From the NCBI GenBank assembly GCA_010092845.1, contig JAADYW010000109.1, forward strand, positions 1 to 39,217: a stretch of DNA of 39,217 bases, given 5' to 3'. The stretch comes from Chloroflexota bacterium (GTDB lineage: Bacteria; Chloroflexota; Anaerolineae; Aggregatilineales; J027). This document shows positions 18,701 through 27,223 of this stretch, piece after piece. Position 1 is the first letter of the stretch. Each line of letters begins with the position of its first letter. The notes below the pieces were generated by a model. That model did not search any database and had not been told where the DNA came from. It saw only the letters and a program-made list of their open reading frames with translations. The position numbers were made by a program, and so were the translations under genes.

Positions 18701-20263
18701 AACCCTGGAGGCTGGTTCGATGATGGCCTGACGGAGTTCATCGGGCAGCATCGGCGTAACGACCTCAGTATAGTGGCGGACTAATTGTCCGAAGTCGGTA
18801 TAGAGCAGCGGTCGATCGTAGAAATCTGCTCGCAAGGCGATAATGACATGTAAGCGACTGTAGGGCCTGGTCACAGCCGCGGTGATGGCATTCAGAAAGG
18901 TTAACCGGGTTTGCTCCGCAGCAACCAGCGTGAAAATTTCCTCGAACTGGTCAATAACCAGCACGAGCTCAGTATCATCATCTGGCAAGATCTGGTCGAC
19001 TAGATTGTGAAGCTGTTCAGGCGCTTCCTGGAGTTGCCCAGCGAAATCGGGAGGTTGGTGCACCGCGACCCGCAGCAGAGACGCCTCCAATTCGCTTAGT
19101 GGATTCTGGCCGGGAACCATTTCTGCAATAAACCAGCGATCGGTATTATGTAGCCCACCAGCTCTTATCGCTGGGATAAGGCCGGCATGAACGATGCTCG
19201 ATTTGCCGCTCCCACTGGGGCCCACAATGGCGAGAAATTGGGCCTTCTCGTTGCCGTTCAGGCAGTCCATCAGATGCGAGACCAGCTCAACACGCCCATA
19301 GAAGTCTGTGTTATCTGCCTCCTTAAATGCGCGCAAGCCCTTGTATGGATTGCGAAAGGCGGTTTTTCGGCTTTGGGATTCTGAGGTGACGTCAGTGAGG
19401 ATCAGCCCGCTGCCCCCAGCCATCGCCTGATGAAGCGCCGCCTGCAGATCGGCAACGGTCTGGAAGCGTTCTGCAGAGTCTTTGGCGGTCGCCTTGCGAA
19501 TCACGAGATCGAAGGCAGGTGCGATACCGGGACGAGCGTCAAGCACAGAGGGCATCGGTTGGCTGAGTTGGCTGTAGAGCAAGGACAACGGCGCCGCAGC
19601 CAATTGGAAAGGATGTTGCCCGGTAAGCAGTTCGTAGAGGATAATGCCAGCGCTATAAATGTCTGTTGCCGGCGTTGCCGGTTGGTTCCGCAGGCGCTCT
19701 GGCGCCAGATAGCCGGCTGTTCCAGCTACTGTATTGGTCGGTGGGGCTTCAGAAGCGCTGCGAGCAATGCCAAAATCCGACAGATAGACGTTCTGCTGTT
19801 CGTCGAGCAACAGATTAGCCGGTTGCAAATCCCGGTGAATAACCCCGGCCTGATGTGCAGTGTGCAGTGCGGCCAGGACCTGGTCACAGATACGGCGAAC
19901 AGTGGGTAACGGCAGGGGTTTGTTCGCGTTGATGAACGCGCTCAGGTTTCCCCCGCGCAGCCAGCGAGTGACCAGATAGGCGCCATCCGGGTCTCGCCAG
20001 TAGTCATACAGGGGAATAATGAAGGGATGCTCAAGCCGGGCGATGAGCTGCGCCTCGATATCAAAGCGTCGCACAAACTCCGGACGGTTTGCGTATTCGG
20101 GCCGGATGATCTTGATGGCAACATCGCGCTCGATGACCGCCTGGAAGGCACGATAAATAATACCCGTGCTGCCAGTAGCGACCAGCTCCCGCAGTTGATA
20201 ACCTTTGAGGTGCCATCCCGTCAGGTCATCCGATTGGCGCATTGTGGGCGACAGGCTATCCAT
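15800..20263 (-). CDS. Ser/Thr protein kinase - nSTAND-type P-loop NTPase - single TM - 14 WD40 repeats
   Basis: Kinase: DVAIKIIRP, VIHRDLQPANLLL, LSDFGIARS, AGTAGYLAPE. NTPase: FYGRVELV...LAIVGPSGSGKSSIVHAGLIPAI, LVLVIDQFEEIFTLV. TM: LGALVMVLLGATIGAFVLLGWAL. 14 'xxxW' WD40 blades counted. Confidence 0.92.
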   Translation of the reverse strand: MDSLSPTMRQSDDLTGWHLKGYQLRELVATGSTGIIYRAFQAVIERDVAIKIIRPEYANRPEFVRRFDIEAQLIARLEHPFIIPLYDYWRDPDGAYLVTRWLRGGNLSAFINANKPLPLPTVRRICDQVLAALHTAHQAGVIHRDLQPANLLLDEQQNVYLSDFGIARSASEAPPTNTVAGTAGYLAPERLRNQPATPATDIYSAGIILYELLTGQHPFQLAAAPLSLLYSQLSQPMPSVLDARPGIAPAFDLVIRKATAKDSAERFQTVADLQAALHQAMAGGSGLILTDVTSESQSRKTAFRNPYKGLRAFKEADNTDFYGRVELVSHLMDCLNGNEKAQFLAIVGPSGSGKSSIVHAGLIPAIRAGGLHNTDRWFIAEMVPGQNPLSELEASLLRVAVHQPPDFAGQLQEAPEQLHNLVDQILPDDDTELVLVIDQFEEIFTLVAAEQTRLTFLNAITAAVTRPYSRLHVIIALRADFYDRPLLYTDFGQLVRHYTEVVTPMLPDELRQAIIEPASRVGVAVEASLVEAILHDVSARPGALPLLQYTLTELFDHCHGDTLTVQAYRDLGGVSGALARRAEAIYAELVPQQQWAARQVLLRLVALGEGYDHTRHRVQRTELQSLGIDNGILNPVLDVFGQYRLLTFDYEPTSRTPTVEIAHEALLRTWNRLQGWIQEAQEALYHHRRLSVAVREWHNSDHDPSFLATGARLQQFEVLSNTTDLSLSRPEREFLHASREAFDLRQAHEAAQQARQARLERRSQSRLGALVMVLLGATIGAFVLLGWALEQRSDAQVNQQQAATTAAIARRSAAENRSLALATSARQALRDENPDLAIALALEAAQIDDPPAAVQQILAEAAYSTGTRRRYVLPAFDADITTAIYGPDGRSLLAAHNDRVLRLWSLETGQVVREFVEHDALIYGLAYSPGGRTALVGTGRGSLLVWDLITGQNVRELAGHDHPVNAVAYDASGKFALSGDRNGDVMLWDMETGTRLVVLEGHNSWINDLAFSPDGQTIASTSNDNTARIWDIETGELRMRLAGHQDDVLALAYSPDGQHLITASADGQMILWDTESGQIEARLAGHTGPINDVAFGKGGQLILSGGDDQAVMVWDAHSGEPIRRLIGHQGPVWRVGFLKADQRTAVSLSADGSVRHWDVVAGAQLRQMTAHGSEVTDVAFSPDSNTALSSSWDRTVIHWNLATGEVIDRFTGHTDWVLSVAFSPDGQYALSGSLDRTMILWEVATGEIRHQFADSREVLSVAFSPDGTLGLSASGDGTIRLWDLERGIEVRRFTGHDAQVASIAFSPDGSLVASGSYDGTVRLWLTSTGSLIHVLRGHTDQIHAVAFGPHGDTLLSGSLDGSLSLWDVESGRLIQQFLGHTGPVTGVAYSPTGLTALSASRDGTIRLWDIQNGNETARFDGHTDWVTAVAFSHDGRTALSASRDTSIRLWRTFRSLDEMINWIYTNRYIQPFSCPEREKYLILPLCD
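15905..17660 (-). repeat. Tandem degenerate coding repeats encoding 14 WD40 blades (~126-nt period)
   Basis: Recurring GHTDWVxSVAFSPDGxxALSxSxDxTIRLWD units. Confidence 0.85.
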
Positions 20264-20329
20264 CCGGTTGATTCCAGCTCATCCTCATTCCGATCCTAGT
20301 CACTATCTATTGTAATCGAAGATAGCCAA

Positions 20330-21946
20330 CTATGAACCCTCTGGGGGAGAGACCAGTGGCAATGTGAACCAGAACATCGCGCCTTCCATTTCACCGTTGG
20401 AGACCACGCCAATGTTGCCCCCATGGAGTTCGATGAGTTGTTTGCTCAAGGCCAGCCCCAAGCCCGTTCCCTCAAACTGGCGCGATGCCGAAACATCTTC
20501 AAGGCGCTCAAAGGGCCGGAATAACCGCTTCTGGTTCTCGGGGGAGATTCCGATCCCCGTATCCCACACCTGCACGCCGAGATGGTCGTTTTCTGCGTAG
20601 GCGCGCAGACCAACCCGTCCTTGCTCAGGGGTGAATTTGACCGCATTGCTTATGAGGTTGGAGAGCACCTGCATAATGCGTCGCGGGTCAGCGGTAACCA
20701 ATGGTAGGTCGTCAGGCACACTGATACTGAGCGCAATACCCTTCTTCTCGGCTTCCTCACGAACGAGCGCGAGGCTGTTTTCGACCAACGCACCGATATC
20801 TACCGGCGCAGGGGCAAGCTCAAGACGGTCGTGCTCGATGCGGCTGATATCCAGGACGTCATTGATCAACGTTAGGAGATGACGCCCGCAGTAGAGGATG
20901 TCTTCGACATTCTCCTGCTGGCGCGTATTGAGCTCACCTATCGCTTGCATCAGCAAGACCTGCGACATGCCGATAACCGAATTCAGCGGTGTGCGCAATT
21001 CGTGGCTCATATTTGCCATGAAGGCCGTTTTCGCACGGTTGGCCTGTTCCGCAGCATCCTTCGCGGCCAAAATTTCCGCCTCAGCTGCGCTGCGGTCGGT
21101 GATATCGCGCACCACCATCAGCAGATACTCCTGGCCCTCAAACTCCTCAACCACCGCGGAGACCTCGGCGGAAAACACGGACCCATCCCGTCGTTTGAGC
21201 CGATTCTCGGTGGTCAGGATCGGGGCGCGTGCCTCGATAACCTCGCTGACATGGGCTTGCCACTGGCGTGTCGTCTGAATCGGATAGCCGACCTCGATGT
21301 CGCGCATCCGCATCGACAGTAGCTCCTGACACCCGTAGCCAAGCATGCGGCAGGCCGTCGCGTTCACATCAATGAAGCGCCCGCTTTCCGCTATCGCGAT
21401 GAAGATCCCTTCGCCAGCATGATCCATCACAGTCCGGAAGCGCGCCATCTCCAGATCTTTATTGCGGGCCGAGGTCGTATCATGAGCGACAACGACAAAG
21501 CGGGCGGCGGTCGCGCTTCGCTCATCTTCATAGCGAGTAACGATCAGCGAGAACCAACGTCGACGCCCCTGATACTCAAGAGGATAGCTTCCCCCTTCGT
21601 GGTGGCCGGTATGGGCAGCTTTTTGAACGGCCCGCGCCATCACACGGGCTTGTGAGCGGGGAAAACACTCGTCAAGGAGCCGTCCCTCCAGTGCCGATGG
21701 CCCCAGGGGCAGCAAATCATCTTCAGCCGCCAGAGCGCCATAGATCAGCCCCTTGTCGTCGACATCCAGGGCAAAGCCGCCCAGCAGACGTACGGCGAGA
21801 ACCAAGGGCCGGTTCTCAGCAAAGGCATGCATCCTCTGGTCAGACACGCTGAGGCGCGTCCGATATTGGCGATAGCTCAGCACCGCAGCATAGATGAGGG
21901 TCAGGCCCCAACCAATTACCACAATTAGGAAGAGGGAAGTGCTCAT
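20330..21946 (-). CDS. PAS-domain sensor histidine kinase
   Basis: N-terminal TM; PAS ([31 protein letters not shown]); H-box [63 protein letters not shown]. Confidence 0.94.
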   Translation of the reverse strand: MSTSLFLIVVIGWGLTLIYAAVLSYRQYRTRLSVSDQRMHAFAENRPLVLAVRLLGGFALDVDDKGLIYGALAAEDDLLPLGPSALEGRLLDECFPRSQARVMARAVQKAAHTGHHEGGSYPLEYQGRRRWFSLIVTRYEDERSATAARFVVVAHDTTSARNKDLEMARFRTVMDHAGEGIFIAIAESGRFIDVNATACRMLGYGCQELLSMRMRDIEVGYPIQTTRQWQAHVSEVIEARAPILTTENRLKRRDGSVFSAEVSAVVEEFEGQEYLLMVVRDITDRSAAEAEILAAKDAAEQANRAKTAFMANMSHELRTPLNSVIGMSQVLLMQAIGELNTRQQENVEDILYCGRHLLTLINDVLDISRIEHDRLELAPAPVDIGALVENSLALVREEAEKKGIALSISVPDDLPLVTADPRRIMQVLSNLISNAVKFTPEQGRVGLRAYAENDHLGVQVWDTGIGISPENQKRLFRPFERLEDVSASRQFEGTGLGLALSKQLIELHGGNIGVVSNGEMEGAMFWFTLPLVSPPEGS

Positions 21947-21972
21947 TGAACTGCCAGTATCTCGATTTAAGC

Positions 21973-23109
21973 TTAACGGGGCAGAAAGAACGCGAACGTC
22001 GAACCAATACCGGGTTCGCTGGTGAACCAGATCTCGCCATGGTGCATGCGTACCAGTCGCTGCGAAACCGCAAGGCCGAGCCCAATGCCCTCCTGGGTTG
22101 CCTTCAAGCGATCGAATTCACCAAAGACGCGGTCGAAATCAGCCGGATCAATACCCTGTCCGGTATCCTGCACCTCGAAGACAACACCCTCTACAGGTAA
22201 TGCCAATACCGGCGGGAAATGGTTCAATGGCAATTGGTATGTATGGTATGCATCCTGGGCAAGAGCATACGTTGACACCGTAACCCGGCCGCCAGCCGGT
22301 GTGTATTTCACACCATTGGTGAGTAGATTCTGCAGGACCTGGGTGATCGCGTGTTGGTCCATTGGCAAGTCAAGATCGACACTGTTATTGACATCCAAGA
22401 CGACCCCTTGCTCAGCCGCAATCGGTTCGACGATTTCCACTGCCGCCGCGATAACTTGCTCCGCAGGCACGGGTTGAATGTCCAGTTCCAGCTTACCCGA
22501 CTCGGTGCGATAGAAATTCATTATGTCGTTGGCAAGCATGCCGATACGATCGATGCATGTCTTGATGCGGGACCACTGGCGCGCAGTGGCCGGCGTAGCT
22601 GGGTGCTGCTCTTCAAGCATGTTCAAGCTGAGATCCAATGCATTCAGCGGTGATCGCAGATCGTGGGCGATGCCAGCCATGAATTTGAGGCGCTCCGTGG
22701 TGATCCGCTCGACATCACGATAGAGCTGCCGTATCTTGACCAGCGAACGGACCCGCGCCAGCAGCTCAGTGGCGTCTACGGGCTTACTGAGGAAGTCATC
22801 TGCTCCAGCCTCGATCGCTTTGATCCGGTCATCAACATCGGACAACGCCGTGACCATCACCACAGGGATCATGCGGCGCTCTGGCATACTCTTGATCTGG
22901 CGGCAGACGTCATAGCCACTCAGATTCGGCATCATGATGTCGAGGAGGACCAGGTCCGGCGCTTCTTGCCGTACGATGTCTAGCGCCACCTGCCCAGTGG
23001 TCGCCGTGAGGATGTGATACGGCTCGCCGAACAGCATCCCCTCCAATAGCCGGATGTTGCGGGGCTCATCGTCGACGATGAGAACTCGGGGTTGAGATAC
23101 GCCAGCCAT
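21973..23109 (-). CDS. Response-regulator receiver - histidine kinase hybrid, soluble
   Basis: Receiver: [19 protein letters not shown]...[17 protein letters not shown]...FLSKPVD; kinase: [55 protein letters not shown]. Confidence 0.94.
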   Translation of the reverse strand: MAGVSQPRVLIVDDEPRNIRLLEGMLFGEPYHILTATTGQVALDIVRQEAPDLVLLDIMMPNLSGYDVCRQIKSMPERRMIPVVMVTALSDVDDRIKAIEAGADDFLSKPVDATELLARVRSLVKIRQLYRDVERITTERLKFMAGIAHDLRSPLNALDLSLNMLEEQHPATPATARQWSRIKTCIDRIGMLANDIMNFYRTESGKLELDIQPVPAEQVIAAAVEIVEPIAAEQGVVLDVNNSVDLDLPMDQHAITQVLQNLLTNGVKYTPAGGRVTVSTYALAQDAYHTYQLPLNHFPPVLALPVEGVVFEVQDTGQGIDPADFDRVFGEFDRLKATQEGIGLGLAVSQRLVRMHHGEIWFTSEPGIGSTFAFFLPR

Positions 23110-23115
23110 CAGAAG

Positions 23116-23928
23116 CTATACACTATCCAAACTTACGAAGTAGCCGTGGCCACGGCTGTTGTGGAGATAGTGCTCACAACCGGCATCCCGCATCTTATTG
23201 CGCAAGTTGCTAATATGTGTCGAAATCATACTCCGCGCTTCATCGCGCTCAGTCCGGACACCTTGCAATCGGAAAACGATATCTTCGAAGGTGACCACCC
23301 GGCCGGCAGCCTGCACCAACGCATACAGGATGTCGAACTCTGTCGGCGTCAACTCTAGGATGCGGCCTTTAAAAAGCGCTACCAAACGATGTTGATCGAT
23401 CGTCAAGTCGCCTATCTTAAGAAAACGGTCCTCGGTGTGCGGCGTAGGCTGCCTTGAAGACAACGACTGCTGGATTTGTCCCCGGGTGGTAGAATCCGCC
23501 AGACCGAGCTGGGATAACCCAGACACAACCTGGTCAAGGAGTTTCTGGCGTTCATGTTTTATGCGGTGCTGCTCGATCGCGTCATCTACACTTTCGAGGA
23601 TTTGCTTCTTGTTTGACGGCTTAAGCAAATAGTTGATAGCACCTTCACGCATGGCCTGCACTGCGGAATCGACAGTCCCATGGCCGGTGAGCATTACCAC
23701 AGGGATGGTTGGATAGGCTTCCACAACACGGTGGAGAAACGTGATCCCATCCATCCCCGGCATCCGGACATCACTCAGCACCACGTCGATCTGTTCGCCA
23801 CGCTCCAGAACACTCAGGCCCTCCAGTCCGTTCTGAGCTTCGATGACGGTATGGCCTTCTTCGACGAGAATGTCGGCAATCGTGCCACGGAGCAATTCAT
23901 CATCATCGACAATCAGAATATGTGGCAT
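23116..23928 (-). CDS. Response regulator with C-terminal OmpR/PhoB-type winged-helix DNA-binding domain
   Basis: MPHILIVDDDELLRGTIADIL...VVLSDVRMPGMDGITF...LLKPSNKK; LTPTEFDILYALVQAAGRVVTFEDIV...ISTHISNLRNKM...RGHGYF. Start at 23928 (RBS ggggagaa). Confidence 0.93.
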   Translation of the reverse strand: MPHILIVDDDELLRGTIADILVEEGHTVIEAQNGLEGLSVLERGEQIDVVLSDVRMPGMDGITFLHRVVEAYPTIPVVMLTGHGTVDSAVQAMREGAINYLLKPSNKKQILESVDDAIEQHRIKHERQKLLDQVVSGLSQLGLADSTTRGQIQQSLSSRQPTPHTEDRFLKIGDLTIDQHRLVALFKGRILELTPTEFDILYALVQAAGRVVTFEDIVFRLQGVRTERDEARSMISTHISNLRNKMRDAGCEHYLHNSRGHGYFVSLDSV

Positions 23929-23966
23929 TTTTCTCCCCACCATCAACCTAATCCACTTCACCTATT

Positions 23967-24007
23967 ATGGCATTTTTGCTCGGGGATATGCCATTGTTGC
24001 AACAATG
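23967..24007. promoter_or_regulatory. Overlapping dyads upstream of the response regulator gene
   Basis: ATGGCAT (23967-23973)/ATGCCAT (23988-23994), and a perfect 16-bp palindrome CATTGTTGCAACAATG (23992-24007). Confidence 0.45.
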
Positions 24008-24035
24008 TCTCACCAGAATATCATACACTTCCCAG

Positions 24036-25427
24036 TTAGCGCTCAATCTGGGATTGGAGGTCCTCAACCCAGACCTGAGCTTCTGCGGCCGCCTCTTCGG
24101 CGCTGATCGTGCCGTCAATTACATCAACCAGCACCGTCGGGATCGGGAGCTCCTGATAGACTGCGCCAACCAGCTCGCCCTGGCCATCAGAGAAGCCCCA
24201 GCGGTCAAAGTTGGTGGCGCCTTCCACCAATACCGTGAGTACCTCGTCGCTGTAGAAAGCGTTCAACGGGGAAAAACGATCTACGCCAGTCTCTAGCTGG
24301 CCCCAACCGCGGACAAATCGGTCGGGATCATCGGGGGTGCCACGCCGCATCGGGAATTTACCCTCGGGCGAGAGCGCCAACCAACCCAGGTAACCGTCAT
24401 TCAGCCAGAATTCGACAAACTCAGTAGCCAGATCGGTCTGGGCGGCCGTCGTGATTCCCAGGCTACTGATGGTGCCATACTGTGCCGGCTCTGTGCCAAG
24501 CGGGCCCTGAAAGGCCGGTACGACAGCGCTGTTTTCGGCCAAGAAGGCAGGGTTCTCTTCGCATTGTGGGCACGTCGTGGGCACACTATCCCGTAGCCCC
24601 GCCAATTCATCCAGAATAAACGGAGACCAAACGATCATCGCCGCTTCGCCCGCCAGGTAGATGCTTCGCGTACAGATAATGCCACATTCAGGGGCCGGCG
24701 GACTGTAATTGGCCATCAGATTGGCGTAGAAGGCGATCGCGGCGATCATCTCCGGTGTGTCCAGAGTAACTGTTCCGGTGCCGTCAGTTAGCTGGGCACC
24801 ATTAGCCAGGGCAAAATGCTCGAAAGTCTGTTGCATAAAGACCTCAGACGGATCCGTAGCGGCGGTGATGCCGTAAAGATCATTGTCCGGGTCGTGGAGG
24901 GTAGCTGCCGCCTGTTCGATCTGTTCGAAGGTGGTAGGCGCCGGGAGGCCCGCTTCATCAAACAGGTCTTTGCGATAGATCAGAAGCTGGCCCCAACCGT
25001 CAGACGGGATCGCCGCGTACCGTCCAGGGGCGACACTGACCAGAGAAAGCGCGCTGAATGTCTCTTCACCCATCCGCTGGATAGCAACCGTGGCGGCATC
25101 GGCATCAAGTATCCCCTTAGCGTACCAGGCTTGCGTGAAGTCGAGCGGATGAAAGATGACATCCGGCAGCGTCTCTGCTGCGAAGTTAGTGTCGATCAGC
25201 TCATCAATCTCATCTTGTTCAGTTAAGACCAGGTTCACCTCGATTCCGGTCTCAGCGGTAAACTGATCGATGATGGCCTGGGTGCGCTCGACACGCTCGG
25301 GCACTGTCTCCGTTGTCCAGAATTGTAGCGTCGGGGTTTCCTCTTGAGATAAAGCTAAATTTTGCGCTGGCAGAGCAGGGAATCCGAAGATGAAGATACA
25401 GACTATGCAGACAAGTGCCTTATGCAT
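24036..25427 (-). CDS. Extracellular solute-binding protein, family 1 (sugar-type ABC SBP), orphan
   Basis: Signal peptide; LQFWTTETVPERVERTQAIIDQFTAETGIEVNLV, LPDVIFHP, AIPSDGWGQLLIYRKDLFDEAGLPAPTTFEQ, AAMIVWSPF. No permease or ATPase gene adjacent. Confidence 0.88.
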   Translation of the reverse strand: MHKALVCIVCIFIFGFPALPAQNLALSQEETPTLQFWTTETVPERVERTQAIIDQFTAETGIEVNLVLTEQDEIDELIDTNFAAETLPDVIFHPLDFTQAWYAKGILDADAATVAIQRMGEETFSALSLVSVAPGRYAAIPSDGWGQLLIYRKDLFDEAGLPAPTTFEQIEQAAATLHDPDNDLYGITAATDPSEVFMQQTFEHFALANGAQLTDGTGTVTLDTPEMIAAIAFYANLMANYSPPAPECGIICTRSIYLAGEAAMIVWSPFILDELAGLRDSVPTTCPQCEENPAFLAENSAVVPAFQGPLGTEPAQYGTISSLGITTAAQTDLATEFVEFWLNDGYLGWLALSPEGKFPMRRGTPDDPDRFVRGWGQLETGVDRFSPLNAFYSDEVLTVLVEGATNFDRWGFSDGQGELVGAVYQELPIPTVLVDVIDGTISAEEAAAEAQVWVEDLQSQIER

Positions 25428-25504
25428 GGAGCATCTCCTGAAGCGGTATCGACACCATGACTATCTGCGTAAACTATAGCGAAATCCAGTGGAAATAACG
25501 AACC

Positions 25505-27223
25505 CTAGACAGCGATGAGCTGGTTCTGTTGTTCCCACATCTGCCAGTAGAGGCCGCCCGTGGCCAGGAGAGTAGCATGTGAGCCCCGCTCAACAATGGC
25601 TCCGTCATGCAACACCACGATCTCATCCATCGCCTCAAGGCCCACCAGGCGATGCGTCACCACCAGCATTGTCTTGTCGACCAGGGTGTCATAAATAGTG
25701 CGCATGATCTCCTGCTCAGTATCCGCATCGAGGTTGGCTGTGGCTTCATCCAGAATCAAGAAGGGGGCATCTTTCAGCAGCACCCGGGCTATCGCCAGTC
25801 GCTGGCGCTCACCACCACTGAGACGCATGCCATGCTGGCCAACCCAGGTTTCATAGCCCTGGGGTAAGCTCTGAATGAACTCGTGAATACGGGCCCGCCG
25901 CGTGGCGTGGAGGATTTCGTCTTCAGTTGCTTTGGGACGCGCCACCAGAAGATTCTCACGGATCGTCGCGTTGAATAGATAGGTCCGCTGGTTGACCACG
26001 CCGAGCCGGGCCAGCACATCCTCCTGACGGAACTGCTTCAATTCAATTCCATCCAGCTGGATTTCTCCGGCCTGATAGTCCCAAAAACGCAGCAGCAAAT
26101 TGAGAAACGTCGATTTTCCGGCACCGCTTGGGCCTACGATAGCCAGCCGCTGCCCCGGGAGCAACCGAAAATCAATCGCCTTGAGCACGGGCTGATCCTG
26201 GGCCGGATAGCGGAAACCCAAGCCCCGGACATCAATCCTGGGCTGGGGAGGAAGTATCGCAGGTACGGGCGGGTCTTCGACAGGGGGTGATGTATCCACT
26301 AGATCAAACAAACGTTGCGCGCTCGCCAGATTGCTGCTTAGATGCTGCACCGCCAGCGGCAAGGGGGTGAACGCCTCAAAACAGGCCAGGGTAGTGAGGG
26401 CAACAACCGCCAGATATAGACCATCTACGCGGGGTATGGCGACGACCAGCAGCCCAACCACTGTCATCAGGGCAATAAAGGCGATCAGGGCTTCGTGCAG
26501 GCTTTCGATCCGTGCGATTCGCTGTTCTTGGTCGAAGTAGTCACGATTAGAGCGGCGGTTCATATCCTGTTGTTGGTCCTGATAGCCGAAAGCCAGGATA
26601 TCAGCCAGCCCCTTAACATTGTCCACCAGTGTAGATTTCAGGCCAGACTGTGCCGATACCAAGGCGCGACCCGGGCCGCAGCTGAGACGCCAGGTCAGGT
26701 ATGGCACACCGATACCAGCCGCAGCCATGCCCAAGAGGATGATCGCCGCTAGCCGGATATCGTAAAATGCCATAAATATGGCCATACCCACCGCGGTGAG
26801 GCCGGCGATTGCCGGGGGCGCAATCACGCGCAGGTAGTAGTTCTGCAGGTTCTCAACATCCGTGACGATGCGGTTGAGCAGATCACCACTGTGGTAGGCC
26901 AGTAACCTGGCCGGAGCCAGCGGCTCGACTCCCTGGTAGAACCATACCCGCAATTGCGCCAGCAGGCGAAACGTAACATCGTGTGATGCCAGGCGTTCGA
27001 GATAGCGGATGACTCCGCGTGCGATCCCAAAGAAGCGAACGCCCACAATAGCGATTCCCAGCTCTGCTACCGAAGGCTGCAGTGCGGCTTTCGCGATAAG
27101 CCAGGCCGAAGTGCCCATCAAGGCGACACTACTGCCGATCGTCGCCGCACCTAGCACCAGAGACAAAACCATCCCTCGCCAGAAAGGACGTATCAGGCGC
27201 AGCAAACGCAGAAATACCGTCAC
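25505..27223 (-). CDS. cydC: Thiol reductant ABC exporter subunit CydC
   Basis: LLRLIRPFWRGMVLSLVLGAATIGSSVALMGTSAWLIAKAA; GPSGAGKSTFLNLLLRF; LSGGERQRLAIARVLLKDAPFLILDEATANLD. ATGA overlap with the upstream cydD. Confidence 0.92.
   Translation of the reverse strand: MTVFLRLLRLIRPFWRGMVLSLVLGAATIGSSVALMGTSAWLIAKAALQPSVAELGIAIVGVRFFGIARGVIRYLERLASHDVTFRLLAQLRVWFYQGVEPLAPARLLAYHSGDLLNRIVTDVENLQNYYLRVIAPPAIAGLTAVGMAIFMAFYDIRLAAIILLGMAAAGIGVPYLTWRLSCGPGRALVSAQSGLKSTLVDNVKGLADILAFGYQDQQQDMNRRSNRDYFDQEQRIARIESLHEALIAFIALMTVVGLLVVAIPRVDGLYLAVVALTTLACFEAFTPLPLAVQHLSSNLASAQRLFDLVDTSPPVEDPPVPAILPPQPRIDVRGLGFRYPAQDQPVLKAIDFRLLPGQRLAIVGPSGAGKSTFLNLLLRFWDYQAGEIQLDGIELKQFRQEDVLARLGVVNQRTYLFNATIRENLLVARPKATEDEILHATRRARIHEFIQSLPQGYETWVGQHGMRLSGGERQRLAIARVLLKDAPFLILDEATANLDADTEQEIMRTIYDTLVDKTMLVVTHRLVGLEAMDEIVVLHDGAIVERGSHATLLATGGLYWQMWEQQNQLIAV

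Noticed and set aside
15800-20263. Interpreting the kinase-STAND-WD40 gene as an Avs/NLR-like antiphage system
   Set aside because: STAND and WD40 modules fit, but there is no recognisable effector (nuclease, TIR, protease) and no defence-island neighbours; signalling is the simpler reading.
24036-25427. Assigning the orphan SBP as the xylose-binding component for xylAB
   Set aside because: It lies ~10 kb from xylAB with unrelated genes between, and no permease is present.
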